From assembly GCF_011764445.1 (NCBI RefSeq), contig NZ_BLPG01000003.1, positions 1 to 64,000 on the forward strand: a stretch of 64,000 nt of DNA, given 5' to 3'. The first letter of the stretch is position 1. Each line of letters opens with the position of its first letter. Under the pieces are notes generated by a model that made no database searches, was not told where the DNA came from, and saw only the letters and a list, made by a program, of their open reading frames with translations. This document shows, in pieces, positions 40,354 through 49,344 of the stretch. Source of the DNA: Phytohabitans rumicis (GTDB taxonomy: Bacteria; Actinomycetota; Actinomycetes; Mycobacteriales; Micromonosporaceae). The translations under genes were made by a program, and so were the position numbers.

Positions 40354-41538
40354 TTAGCCTCGACTCGGCAGACTCCGGGCTAGGCCGGCCATTTTGACGG
40401 CGGTGTAGACGGCGGCGGCGAGGGCGACGTCGGACAGCAGCATCAGGCCGATGGCATACGAGCCTTCGACGCCGTACACCCAGCCCATGACCAGCGGCGG
40501 GACGAAGCCGCCGAGCCCGCCGGCGGCGCCGACCAGGCCCGTGACGGTGCCGACCTTGTCGGCGGGGGCGATCTTGCCGACGAGGGCGAAGACGGCACCG
40601 CTGGCGGCGCCGAGCAGCGCGGCCATGGCGAGGAAAGCGATGGTGCCGAGCGGGATGAGCGGCGGTTGGAACGCCTGGACGACGGCGAACAGGGCGGTGC
40701 CGGAAAAGCACCAGACGAGCACTGGTACGGGGTGGAACCGGTCGGACAGCCAGCCGCCGGTGGGCCGGGCGATGACGGCGAGGACCACGAACCCGGCGGT
40801 GCGCAGGGCGGCGTCGTTGGTGGACAGGTCGTACGTGGTGCGCAGGTAGGCGGGTAGGTAGACGCTGAAGGCGACGAACCCGCCGAAGCCGACGGCGTAG
40901 AGGGCGCACAGCTGCCAGGTGACGGTGAGTCGAGCTACCTCGGTGAGGCGGGCAACGGCCGAGCCGGTCGGGCGTTGCCGGTTCGGGTTGTCGCGGATGA
41001 ACAGCCACGCCACGACGGCGTAGCCGGCGAGGATGGCGGCGACGAGGAGGAACGGGGTCTTGGCGCCGTATGCGTCCGACAACCGAACGGTGGTGAAGTT
41101 GGAGATGGCGGTGCCGCCCATGCCGACGCCGAACACGCCGAGGGCGAAGCCGCGGCGGGCCGGTGGGTACCAGCCGGAGACCAGGGGTACGCCGACGGCG
41201 AAGGCGGTGCCGCCGATGCCCAGGAAGAACCCGGCCACGATCATCGCGGCGTAGGAGTCCTGCACCCAGGCCAGTGTGAGCACCGGTGCGATGGTGACGA
41301 GGCTGACGGCCGGAAACATTATCCGGGCACCGAACCGGTCGGTCAGCGCGCCGACGGGGATCCGACCGACCGAGCCGACGACGACAGGGACGGCGACGAG
41401 CAGGGACTGGGCGGCGAAGCTGAGGTCGAGGCGTTCCTTCACGCCGGGGCCGAGCGGGCCGAGCAGCGCCCAGGCCCAGAAGTTGACCAGGAACCCGGCG
41501 GTGGCCAGCACCAGGTTCCGGTTCGCGGTGGTGGTCAT
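40354..41538 (-). CDS. narK: Nitrate/nitrite transporter (NarK family)
   Basis: A 394-residue MFS transporter with twelve predicted helices. NarK hallmarks are FLVNFWAWALLGPLG in helix 1, GRIPVGALTDRFGAR in the loop after helix 2, AGFFLGIGGTAFAVGVPLVSGWYPPARRGFALGVFGVGMGG in helices 4-5 and GGLGGFVPPLVMGWVYG in the second half. The two glycine-rich NNP motifs are kept. It imports nitrate or exports nitrite for the reductase encoded upstream. Its ATG overlaps the narI stop by 4 bp, making it the last gene of narGHJIK. A short CGAGGC-TTA-GCCTCG hairpin overlaps its stop. Confidence 0.92.
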   Translation of the reverse strand: MTTTANRNLVLATAGFLVNFWAWALLGPLGPGVKERLDLSFAAQSLLVAVPVVVGSVGRIPVGALTDRFGARIMFPAVSLVTIAPVLTLAWVQDSYAAMIVAGFFLGIGGTAFAVGVPLVSGWYPPARRGFALGVFGVGMGGTAISNFTTVRLSDAYGAKTPFLLVAAILAGYAVVAWLFIRDNPNRQRPTGSAVARLTEVARLTVTWQLCALYAVGFGGFVAFSVYLPAYLRTTYDLSTNDAALRTAGFVVLAVIARPTGGWLSDRFHPVPVLVWCFSGTALFAVVQAFQPPLIPLGTIAFLAMAALLGAASGAVFALVGKIAPADKVGTVTGLVGAAGGLGGFVPPLVMGWVYGVEGSYAIGLMLLSDVALAAAVYTAVKMAGLARSLPSRG

Positions 41539-42272
41539 CGCCTGCCTCGCAGGGTGGGTGGGGTGTCCCAGCCGCGCCGGGCGGCCCGCAGCCCGGGGCG
41601 GGCCTCGCGGCTGCGGTACACCACGTACGGGCGGGTGAGGTAGCCGACGGGGGCACTGAACGCGTGCACCAGGCGGGTGAACGGCCAGAACGCGAACAGT
41701 GCGAACGCGGCGACGATGTGGATCTGGAAGCCGAGCGGCACGCCGGCCATCACGTCCGGGTCCGGGCTGAAGTAGAACAGCGAACGGAACCAGGGTGAGA
41801 TGGTTTCCCGGTAGTCGTAGCCGTGGCCGGCGACGTTGGCGCGCACGGTGGCCCAGAGGCCGAGCACGATCACCGCGGCCAGCACGACGTACATGGCTTT
41901 GTCGTTCTTGGTGGTGGCGGCGAAGACCGGGCCGGTGAGCCGGCGCCGGGCGATGAGGATGGCCAGGCCGATCAGCGTGCAGAAGCCGGCCACGGTGCCG
42001 ATGAACACGGCCATCAGGTGGTAGGTGTCCTCGCTGATGCCGACCGCCTCGGTCCACGATGTGGGGATCACCAGCCCACCGATGTGTCCGATGAGGACCA
42101 TCAGCACGCCGAAGTGGAACAACGGGCTGCCCCAGCGCAGCACGGCCGTCTCGTACAACTGGGACGAGCGGGTGGTCCAGCCGAACTTGTCGTAGCGGTA
42201 ACGCCAGATGGTGCCGCCGGCCAGCACCGCGATGGACAGGTACGGGTACACGACCCACAGCAGCACGTTCAT
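41535..42272 (-). CDS. narI: Respiratory nitrate reductase gamma subunit (cytochrome b)
   Basis: A 245-residue membrane cytochrome b with five helices. It starts NVLLWVVYPYLSIAVLAGGTIWRYRYDKFGWTTRSSQLYE. The haem ligands are in SPLFHFGVLMVLIGHIGGLVIP (two His) and GFQIHIVAAFALFAFWPFTRLVHAFSAP (two His). It oxidises quinol at the outer face and passes electrons to NarH. Length is normal. It overlaps narJ and narK by 4 bp each. Confidence 0.95.
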   Translation of the reverse strand: MNVLLWVVYPYLSIAVLAGGTIWRYRYDKFGWTTRSSQLYETAVLRWGSPLFHFGVLMVLIGHIGGLVIPTSWTEAVGISEDTYHLMAVFIGTVAGFCTLIGLAILIARRRLTGPVFAATTKNDKAMYVVLAAVIVLGLWATVRANVAGHGYDYRETISPWFRSLFYFSPDPDVMAGVPLGFQIHIVAAFALFAFWPFTRLVHAFSAPVGYLTRPYVVYRSREARPGLRAARRGWDTPPTLRGRR

Positions 42273-42868
42273 CGGGCGACTCCGTACGGCTCCAGGCCGA
42301 CCAGCTCGGCGGGCGGGCCGGTGCGGGCCAGGCGGGCGGCGGCAGTGATGTCACCGGGCTGGGCGGGCGGGAGCATGGCCCGTACGGCCTCGATTGCGTG
42401 CCGGTACTCGGATTTCTGCGCGGTGAGCGCCTCGGCGAGCAGGTCCAGGCCGACCCGGTTCTCGCGCAGCAGCCGCCAGCCGCCGTCGTGCAGCGCGGCC
42501 AGATCCAGCACCGCCGGCAGGTAGTCGGGCAGTTCGCCGTCGACGACCGTGAGGCCGGCGGCCTTGTACGCGGCGGCGAACAGCACCAGCGCCTCCCCCC
42601 GGCGCCGGGTGTCGCCGGCGGTGTAGTAGGTCAGGTGCAGGCAGTAGCGGCGGCGGAAGTCGAACAGCTCCACGTAGCCGGCGGTGAGCCGGCCCGGGTC
42701 GGTATCAGCGCGATGGGCGGCCAGTGTCCTCAATGGACCGGCAACCGGCTCCGGCAGGTCGTCGAGCGCCGCGCGCAGGGTCGGCAGTGTGGCGAGGACG
42801 TCGGCGTCGGGGTACCGCAGCAGCAGGGATGCCGCGCGGGCGGCGACGGCCCGCTGCGTGGCGTTCAT
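42269..42868 (-). CDS. narJ: Nitrate reductase assembly chaperone
   Basis: A 199-residue TorD/NarJ-type chaperone that helps insert the molybdenum cofactor into NarG. It is all-helical and has LLRYPDADVLATLPTLRAAL at the start. The centre, YVELFDFRRRYCLHLTYYTAGDTRRRGEALVLFAAAYKAAGL, is the NarJ signature (E/DxFD...LHLTY). ELPDYLPAVLDLAAL follows. It overlaps narH and narI by 4 bp. Confidence 0.93.
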   Translation of the reverse strand: MNATQRAVAARAASLLLRYPDADVLATLPTLRAALDDLPEPVAGPLRTLAAHRADTDPGRLTAGYVELFDFRRRYCLHLTYYTAGDTRRRGEALVLFAAAYKAAGLTVVDGELPDYLPAVLDLAALHDGGWRLLRENRVGLDLLAEALTAQKSEYRHAIEAVRAMLPPAQPGDITAAARLARTGPPAELVGLEPYGVAR

Positions 42869-44478
42869 CGGTCGTCCTCGCGGGGCGGGAAGAGCCCTTC
42901 GGGCCGGCCCTTGCCGTCCCAGTTGAGCAGGTTGACGCGGGCCGGCGTGTCCGCCGTCTGGCGTGAACGCTGCGCGTGGAAGGTCTCCACGGAGATCGGC
43001 GCGGGCCCGCCGGACGCCTCCCCGAAGGGGCCGGATGTGCCGACCGGGCACTCGGTGCCGAGCGCTTCGAGGTGGTGCGCGTCTTCGGCGTGTGCGGCCG
43101 GGATCACGTACCGTTCCTCGTACTTGGCGATCGCGAGCAGGCGGTACATGTCGTCGATGTCGGCGCCGGTCATGCCGACGGCGGCGGCGATGGACTCGTC
43201 CCGCGGTTCGCCCAGGTTGATCCGCCGCTGGTAGGCGCGCATGGCGGCGAGCCGGTGCAGCACCGCGGTGACCGGTGCCGGGTCGCCGGCGGTGAACAGG
43301 CCGGCCAGGTAGTCGGTCGGGATGCGTAGCGCGTCGACCGCGCCGAACAGGTTCGTGGCGTCCTCGCCGTCGTGACCGGTGTCGCGCAGCACGTCGACCA
43401 CCGGGGACAGCGGCGGGATGTACCAGACCATCGGCATCGTGCGGTACTCCGGATGCAGGGGCAGCGCGACCTCGTACCGCATGATGAGGTCCCACACGGG
43501 TGAGCGGGCGGCGGCGTCGATCCAGTCGTCCGGGATGCCGGCGCGCTGCGCCTGCGCCACGACCGCGGGGTCGCGCGGGTCGAGGAAGACCGAGCGCTGC
43601 GCGGCGTACAGGTCGGTCTCGTGCTCGGTGGCGGCGGCGCGGGCGACCGCGTCCGCGTCGTACAGCATCAGGCCGATGTAGCGCAGCCGGCCCACGCAGG
43701 TCTCCGAGCAGATCGTCGGCTGGCCGATCTCGATGCGCGGGAAGCAGAACGTGCACTTCTCCGCCTTGCCGGTGCGGTGGTTGAAGTACACCTTCTTGTA
43801 CGGGCAGCCGGTCACGCACATCCGCCAGCCCCGGCAGCGGTCCTGGTCCACCAGGACGATGCCGTCCTCGGCGCGCTTGTAGATCGCGCCGGACGGGCAG
43901 GACGCCGCGCACGAGGGGTTCAGGCAGTGCTCGCAGATGCGCGGCAGGAAGAACAGGAACGCCTTCTCGTACTCCTGGCGTACCCGGTCGGACACCTGGG
44001 CGAGCACCGGGTCGCCGGCCGCGATCTGGTTGCCGCCGGCCAGCGAGTCGTCCCAGTTGGCCGACCAGGTGACCTTGGTGTCTCGGCCGGTGAGCAGCGA
44101 CTTGGGCCGGGCGACCGGGGTGTCGTCGCTGGCGGGCGCGGTGATCAGGTGCTCGTAGTCGTACGTCCAGGGCTCGTAGTAGTCCTGAATGGACGGCAGC
44201 TTGGGGTTGGCGAAGATGGACAGCAGTCGCTTGATCCGGCCGCCGGAGCGGGGCTTGAGCCGACCGCGGCGGGTGCGGACCCAGCCGCCCTGCCACCGCT
44301 GCTGGTCCTGGTACGTGCGCGGGTAGCCCTGCCCGGGCCGGCTTTCCACGTTGTTGAACCAGACGTACTCGACGCCGGAGCGGTTGGTCCACGCCTGCTT
44401 GCAGGTCACCGAGCAGGTGTGGCAGCCGATGCACTTGTCGAGGTTCATCACCATCGCCATCTGGGCCATGATTCTCAT
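42865..44478 (-). CDS. narH: Respiratory nitrate reductase beta subunit
   Basis: A 537-residue iron-sulfur protein. Four cluster motifs are visible: CIGCHTCSVTCKQ near residue 16, CEHCLNPSCAASCPSGAIYKR, CRGWRMCVTGCPYKK (Trp in place of a Cys, giving the [3Fe-4S] centre) and CTFCFPRIEIGQPTICSETC. It conducts electrons from NarI to NarG on the cytoplasmic side. The ATG at 44478 follows GGAGG by 6 bp. It starts 39 bp after narG. Confidence 0.95.
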   Translation of the reverse strand: MRIMAQMAMVMNLDKCIGCHTCSVTCKQAWTNRSGVEYVWFNNVESRPGQGYPRTYQDQQRWQGGWVRTRRGRLKPRSGGRIKRLLSIFANPKLPSIQDYYEPWTYDYEHLITAPASDDTPVARPKSLLTGRDTKVTWSANWDDSLAGGNQIAAGDPVLAQVSDRVRQEYEKAFLFFLPRICEHCLNPSCAASCPSGAIYKRAEDGIVLVDQDRCRGWRMCVTGCPYKKVYFNHRTGKAEKCTFCFPRIEIGQPTICSETCVGRLRYIGLMLYDADAVARAAATEHETDLYAAQRSVFLDPRDPAVVAQAQRAGIPDDWIDAAARSPVWDLIMRYEVALPLHPEYRTMPMVWYIPPLSPVVDVLRDTGHDGEDATNLFGAVDALRIPTDYLAGLFTAGDPAPVTAVLHRLAAMRAYQRRINLGEPRDESIAAAVGMTGADIDDMYRLLAIAKYEERYVIPAAHAEDAHHLEALGTECPVGTSGPFGEASGGPAPISVETFHAQRSRQTADTPARVNLLNWDGKGRPEGLFPPREDDR

Positions 44479-44517
44479 GGTCGACCTCCGGTCGAACGCC
44501 GCATCACACAGTGCTCC

Positions 44518-47500
44518 CTAATAAGAAACCGACTGGGAACGGCGGCGGATCACGGTCACCTCGTCGCGCTGGTTGCCGGTCGGGCCGAGGTAGTTGAAGG
44601 CGAACGACAGCTGGGCGTACCCGCCGATCAGGTGGCTGGGCTTGATGAGCAGCCGGGTCAGCGAGTTGTGGATGCCGCCGCGGCGCCCGGACGTCTCCGC
44701 CTTCGGTACGTCGATGACGCGTTCCTGGGCGTGGTACATGTAGACGGTGCCCTCGGGCATCTTGTGGCTCACCACGGCGCGGCAGACCACGACGCCGTTG
44801 CGGTTGACGGCCTCGATCCACTCGTTGTCCCGGACGCCGATCTTCGCGGCGTCGGCCTCGCTCATCCAGATCGTCGGCCCGCCCCGGGACAGCGTCAGCA
44901 TGATGAGGTTGTCCTGGTACTCGGAGTGGATGGACCACTTCGAGTGCGGCGTCAGGTACCGCACCGTCAGCTCGAGCTCCCCGTTGCGCCCCAACCGCGG
45001 CTCACCGAACAGCTTGTGCATGTCCAGCGGTGGCCGGAACACCGGGAGCTGTTCGCCGAGTTCGGCGATCCAGTCGTGGTCGAGGTAGAAGTGTTGCCGG
45101 CCGGTGAGGGTGTGCCAGGGCTTGAGCCGTTCGACGTTGATGGTGAACGGCGAGTAGCGGCGACCGCCGTGTTCGCTGCCGGACCACTCGGGGCTGGTGA
45201 TGACCGGCACCGGCCGGGACTGGGTGTCGGCGAAGCGGATCTGCTTGCCCTCGTGCTCGGCGGCCAGGTCGGCCAGCCGCTGTCCGGTGCGGTGTTCCAG
45301 GAACCGGAAGCCTTCGGTGGCGACCCGCCCGTTGGTGGTGCCGGAGAGGGCGAGAATGGCCTCGCAGGCGCGGATGTCGGTGTCCAGCCGTGGCCGGCCG
45401 TCGACCGTGCCGTTGATCCTGCCGAGCTGCTCGACCTCCGGGTTGACGTCGACCGTGACTCCTTTGGTCGTGGTGCCCAGTCGATCCAGCAGCGGGCCGA
45501 GCGTGGCCATCTTGTCGGCGATGGCGCCGTAGTCGCGCTCCACCACGACGAATTTCGGCATGGTGCCACCGTCCGCCCAATCCCGCACCACCCCGTGCGG
45601 CGTCGCCATCGCATCCGGAGTGTCGTGCAGCAGCGGGGCAGCCACGAGGTCCTTGCGCACGCCCAGGTGCGCACCGGCCAATGTGGCGAACGCGCGGGCG
45701 ATGCCGTGGAACGCGGCGAAGTCGGTGCGGGTCTGCCAGGGCGGGCTGATCGCCGGCGTGAACGCGTGGATGAACGGGTGCATGTCGGTGGTGTTGAGGT
45801 CGTGCTTCTCGTACCAGGTGGCGGCCGGCAGCACCACGTCGGAGAAGAGGGTCGTGGAGGTCATCCGGAAGTCCAGCGACAGCAGCAGGTCGAGCTTGCC
45901 CTCGGGCGCCTCGTCCCGCCACACCACGTCCCGCGGCCGCTTGTCCGGCGGGGCTTCGGCCGCGCGTAGCGAGGCGTCGGTGCCGAGCAGGTGGCGCAGG
46001 AAGTACTCATTGCCCTTGGCCGACGAGCCGAGCAGGTTGGCCCGCCACACGGTCAGCACCCGGGGCCAGTTCCGCGGCGTGTCCGGGTCCTGGCAGGCGA
46101 AGCCGAGCCGGCCGTCCTTTACGGAGTCGGCGACGTGTGTGGCGGGATCGTCCGGGGCGGCGGCGAGGGCCTCGTCGGCCACGTCGAGCGGGTTGCGGTC
46201 GAAGGTGGGCATGCTGGGCATCCAGCCCAGCCGCGCCGACTGGGCCAGCAGGTCCGCCGTGTGCCGGCCGGCGAAGCGGCCCTCGCCCAGCGGCGAGGCC
46301 AGCGCCCCGGCGCTGTACTGGTCGTAGCGCCACTGGTCGGTGTGCAGGTACCAGTACCCGGTGCCGATCATCTGCCGGGGCGGCCGGGACCAGTCCAGCC
46401 CGAACGCCAGGTGCGCCCAGCCGGTCACCGGCCGGCACTTCTCCTGCCCGACGTAGTGCGCCCAGCCACCGCCGTTGACGCCCTGGCAGCCGGTCAGCGT
46501 GGTCAGCGCCAGCATCGCCCGGTAGATGGTGTCGGAGTGGAACCAGTGGTTGGTGCCGGCGCCCATGAGGATCATCGAACGGCCGCCGGAGCGCTCGGCG
46601 TTGTCCGCGAACTCCCGGGCGACCCGGGCCACGGCGGCCGCCGGCACCCCGGTGATCGGCTCCTGCCACGCCGGCGTGTACGGCTCCGAACCGTCCTCAT
46701 AGGACGATGGCCAGCGCCCGGGCAGTCCCGGCCGGGCCACGCCGTACTGGGCCAGCATCAGGTCGTAGACGGTGGTGACCAGCCGGCCGGCGACCTCGGC
46801 GGTCGGCACCCCGCGGCGCAGCACCTCCGGTGGGTCCGTGTCGAAGCGCGGCAACACCACCTCGACCGCGGCGCCGCCGGCGCAGCTGAGCCGCGGCTCG
46901 ATGCCGTCCAGGTCCAGGTGCCACCGGCCCATGCCGGTGGCGCCGAACCGGTGCCCGAGCGAGCCGCCCGGCACCGCCGGCCCGTCCGCGCCGGAGTCCC
47001 ACATCACCGGCCGGAACGCGGCCGCCTTCCCGTCCTCGCCCAGGTCCGCGGCGGTGAGGAACTTGCCCGGCCGGTAGCCGCCGCCGTCCACCGGCTCCAG
47101 CGTGATCAGGTACGGCAGGTCGGTGTACCGGCTCACGTAGTCGGCGAACCTCGGCGTGGTCCGCTCGACGAAGAACTCCTTGAGGATGACGTGTCCCATC
47201 GCCATCGCGAGGGCGCCGTCGGTGCCGGGCTGGGCGGGCAGCCACTCGTCGGCGAACTTCACGTTGTCGGCGTAATCGGGCGAGACGACCACGACCTTCT
47301 GGCCGCGGTAGCGGGCCTCCGCCATCCAGTGCGCGTCCGGGGTACGGGTCACCGGCACGTTGGAGCCCCACATGATCAGGTAGGCGGCGTCCCACCAGTC
47401 CCCGGACTCGGGCACGTCGGTCTGGTCGCCGAACATCTGCGGCGAGGCCACCGGCAGGTCCGCGTACCAGTCGTAGAACGACAGCATGGTCCCGCCGATC

Positions 47501-48147
47501 AGCGAGATGAACCGTGCCCCGACCGCGTGCGAGACCATCGACATCGCCGGGATCGGGGAGAACCCGGCCACCCGGTCGGGGCCGTACTCCTTGATGGCGT
47601 GCACGTGCGCCGCCGCGACGATCTCCTGCGCCTCGTCCCACGAGATCCGGACCAGGCCGCCCTTGCCGCGCGCCTTCTGGTACACCCGGCGCCGCTCCGG
47701 GTCGGCCTGGATGTCCGCCCAGGCCGCCACCGGGTCGCCGAGGCGCGCCTTGGCCTCCCGGTACATCTGCACCAGCACGCCCCGGGCGTACGGGTAGCGC
47801 ACCCGGGTGGGGGAGTAGGTGTACCAGGAGAACGCCGCGCCACGCGGGCAACCACGCGGCTCGTACTCCGGCCGGTCCGGGCCGACCGACGGGTAGTCGG
47901 TCTGCTGCTGCTCCCAGGTGATGATGCCGTCCTTGACGTACACCTTCCAGGAGCAGGACCCGGTGCAGTTCACCCCGTGCGTGGAGCGCACCACCTTGTC
48001 GTAGGACCACCGGTCCCGGTAGAACGCGTCCGCCTGGCGCCCACCGATCTGGTACAGGGCGCGTCCGTCCGGGGACACCTGCGCCCGACGGACCAGCCCA
48101 CCCACGCGGAGCAGAGCCCGCCCCGCCGCGCCAGCCGACTCAGACAT
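44518..48147 (-). CDS. narG: Respiratory nitrate reductase alpha subunit
   Basis: A protein of about 1209 residues, full length for NarG. The N-terminal HGVNCTGSCSWKVYVKDGIITWEQQ holds the FS0 cluster ligands (one His and three Cys, the last in EPRGCPRGAA). The molybdenum-binding aspartate lies in the stretch FYDWYADLPVASPQMFGDQTDVPES. Mo-bis-MGD pocket motifs continue through QGVNGGGWAHYVGQEKC and ATWYEKHDLNTTDMHPFIHAF. It reduces nitrate to nitrite in the cytoplasm as part of NarGHI. ATG 48147 is preferred over the in-frame TTG nine bases upstream. A near-perfect DevR-like box lies 111 bp upstream. The gene is intact over 3.6 kb. Confidence 0.95.
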   Translation of the reverse strand: MSESAGAAGRALLRVGGLVRRAQVSPDGRALYQIGGRQADAFYRDRWSYDKVVRSTHGVNCTGSCSWKVYVKDGIITWEQQQTDYPSVGPDRPEYEPRGCPRGAAFSWYTYSPTRVRYPYARGVLVQMYREAKARLGDPVAAWADIQADPERRRVYQKARGKGGLVRISWDEAQEIVAAAHVHAIKEYGPDRVAGFSPIPAMSMVSHAVGARFISLIGGTMLSFYDWYADLPVASPQMFGDQTDVPESGDWWDAAYLIMWGSNVPVTRTPDAHWMAEARYRGQKVVVVSPDYADNVKFADEWLPAQPGTDGALAMAMGHVILKEFFVERTTPRFADYVSRYTDLPYLITLEPVDGGGYRPGKFLTAADLGEDGKAAAFRPVMWDSGADGPAVPGGSLGHRFGATGMGRWHLDLDGIEPRLSCAGGAAVEVVLPRFDTDPPEVLRRGVPTAEVAGRLVTTVYDLMLAQYGVARPGLPGRWPSSYEDGSEPYTPAWQEPITGVPAAAVARVAREFADNAERSGGRSMILMGAGTNHWFHSDTIYRAMLALTTLTGCQGVNGGGWAHYVGQEKCRPVTGWAHLAFGLDWSRPPRQMIGTGYWYLHTDQWRYDQYSAGALASPLGEGRFAGRHTADLLAQSARLGWMPSMPTFDRNPLDVADEALAAAPDDPATHVADSVKDGRLGFACQDPDTPRNWPRVLTVWRANLLGSSAKGNEYFLRHLLGTDASLRAAEAPPDKRPRDVVWRDEAPEGKLDLLLSLDFRMTSTTLFSDVVLPAATWYEKHDLNTTDMHPFIHAFTPAISPPWQTRTDFAAFHGIARAFATLAGAHLGVRKDLVAAPLLHDTPDAMATPHGVVRDWADGGTMPKFVVVERDYGAIADKMATLGPLLDRLGTTTKGVTVDVNPEVEQLGRINGTVDGRPRLDTDIRACEAILALSGTTNGRVATEGFRFLEHRTGQRLADLAAEHEGKQIRFADTQSRPVPVITSPEWSGSEHGGRRYSPFTINVERLKPWHTLTGRQHFYLDHDWIAELGEQLPVFRPPLDMHKLFGEPRLGRNGELELTVRYLTPHSKWSIHSEYQDNLIMLTLSRGGPTIWMSEADAAKIGVRDNEWIEAVNRNGVVVCRAVVSHKMPEGTVYMYHAQERVIDVPKAETSGRRGGIHNSLTRLLIKPSHLIGGYAQLSFAFNYLGPTGNQRDEVTVIRRRSQSVSY

Positions 48148-48257
48148 ACGCCTCAAATCCCTCAGTTTGTGACCTTCTGACCACGTTGATGCACGGGAAG
48201 CGCGGTCGCAACCGGAATGCCGTGATCCATTCCAGTCGGTTGTCGAAACGTTGACGA

Positions 48258-48271
48258 GGGTCCAAGGTCCC
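48258..48271. promoter_or_regulatory. DevR-like box upstream of narGHJIK
   Basis: Reads GGGTC-CAAG-GTCCC on plus and GGGAC-CTTG-GACCC on minus: the most symmetrical box in the window, in the 187-bp gap between narG and the Acg gene. Confidence 0.7.
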
Positions 48272-48334
48272 GACCCGGGCGGCCGCCGGTCCCCTCAGGC
48301 GGTCATGGCGTTCCTCCTGGGCCCTGGTTGCCGG

Positions 48335-49321
48335 TCAGCCGGTGACGACGTCGATGGTCTGGGCGCCGGGCAAGCGTGGGGTGTGTGGCGGTCCGGCCAC
48401 GTCCGGGTCGGCGAGGCCGAGGCGCAGTACGAGGTACGGGTAGCCGATACCGCTGATGACGCGGCGCAGCGCCTCGCGGGTGGCGGGCAGTTCGATGACC
48501 GAGCTGAACGGCAGCACGGTCAGGCCCTGTTCGGTCGCGGCGAGCCAGCTGGCCGACAGTGCCTCGCCGGCGCGCAGCCAGTCGGCTGGTTCGTCGCCGG
48601 GGCCGTACAGCATCGCGTAGACGGCGGCCCGGTCGTGGCCGGCGCCGACAGACAGCGTGCCGGCCCGGACGAAATCACGACCGGGCACGGTGGTCTCCGG
48701 CGCGCGACTGGGGATCACCGCGTCCGGGACGCCGGTGCCGTCGGGCCGGTCGCCGCCGATCCAGTACGCCAGTTCGGTGCGCTGCTGCTCGTCCTCGGTC
48801 TCCGCCTTGTCGGCGTGGGACGCGGCGGCGGCCAGGTCGAGGACCTGATCGGTGGTGAGCACGTGCAGTTCCAGGCCCTCGGTGTGGACCGTGCGCCGGA
48901 TCTCCTCGATCGCGGCTGGCCCGACGGGTGTGTCGCTGACCGGCCGCCGGTCGGTGTGTCGCAGTCGCGCGGCCTGGAACAGGCGCATGGCCTGCGGGGT
49001 CACCGGGGTGCGCTCGCCGATGGTGATCCGAGCCAGGTGGTCCGGGTTGGCGGGGTCCGGCATCCGGGTGACGTCGGGCGCCCGGCCTTCGGTCGCCAGT
49101 GCGACCCGGGCGTGGTGCAGGGCGGCGCCGCAGCTGATGGTCAGCAGCCGCCCGTCCGGGTCGGCGACCCGCAGCTGCCGGTCCCGCACCGCGATCAGGT
49201 CCAACGCGTCCGTGGTCACGCGCCAGCGCCATGGTTGCGTGTTGTGCACCGACGGTGCGTACCCGGCCGCGGCGGCGGCCTCGGCGAGCACCGCGGCGGC
49301 CGGACGCTCGGCTGTGGTCAT
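48335..49321 (-). CDS. Acg-family nitroreductase-fold protein (Rv3131-like)
   Basis: An intact protein of about 328 residues. Family segments are [22 protein letters not shown] near residue 18, LTISCGAALHHARVALATEG, RHTDRRPVSDTPVGPAA, DWLRAGEALSASWLAATEQGLTVLPFSSVIELPATREALRRVISG and GYPYLVLRLG. The ATG at 49321 (MTTAERP) is preferred over an upstream start. It lies 24 bp after the P-type ATPase and is probably the last gene of the Acg - ATPase - Acg operon. Its closest relative in the window is the gene at 31692. Confidence 0.88.
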   Translation of the reverse strand: MTTAERPAAAVLAEAAAAAGYAPSVHNTQPWRWRVTTDALDLIAVRDRQLRVADPDGRLLTISCGAALHHARVALATEGRAPDVTRMPDPANPDHLARITIGERTPVTPQAMRLFQAARLRHTDRRPVSDTPVGPAAIEEIRRTVHTEGLELHVLTTDQVLDLAAAASHADKAETEDEQQRTELAYWIGGDRPDGTGVPDAVIPSRAPETTVPGRDFVRAGTLSVGAGHDRAAVYAMLYGPGDEPADWLRAGEALSASWLAATEQGLTVLPFSSVIELPATREALRRVISGIGYPYLVLRLGLADPDVAGPPHTPRLPGAQTIDVVTG

Positions 49322-49344
49322 CTGCCTCAACTCCTTAGTCAGCC

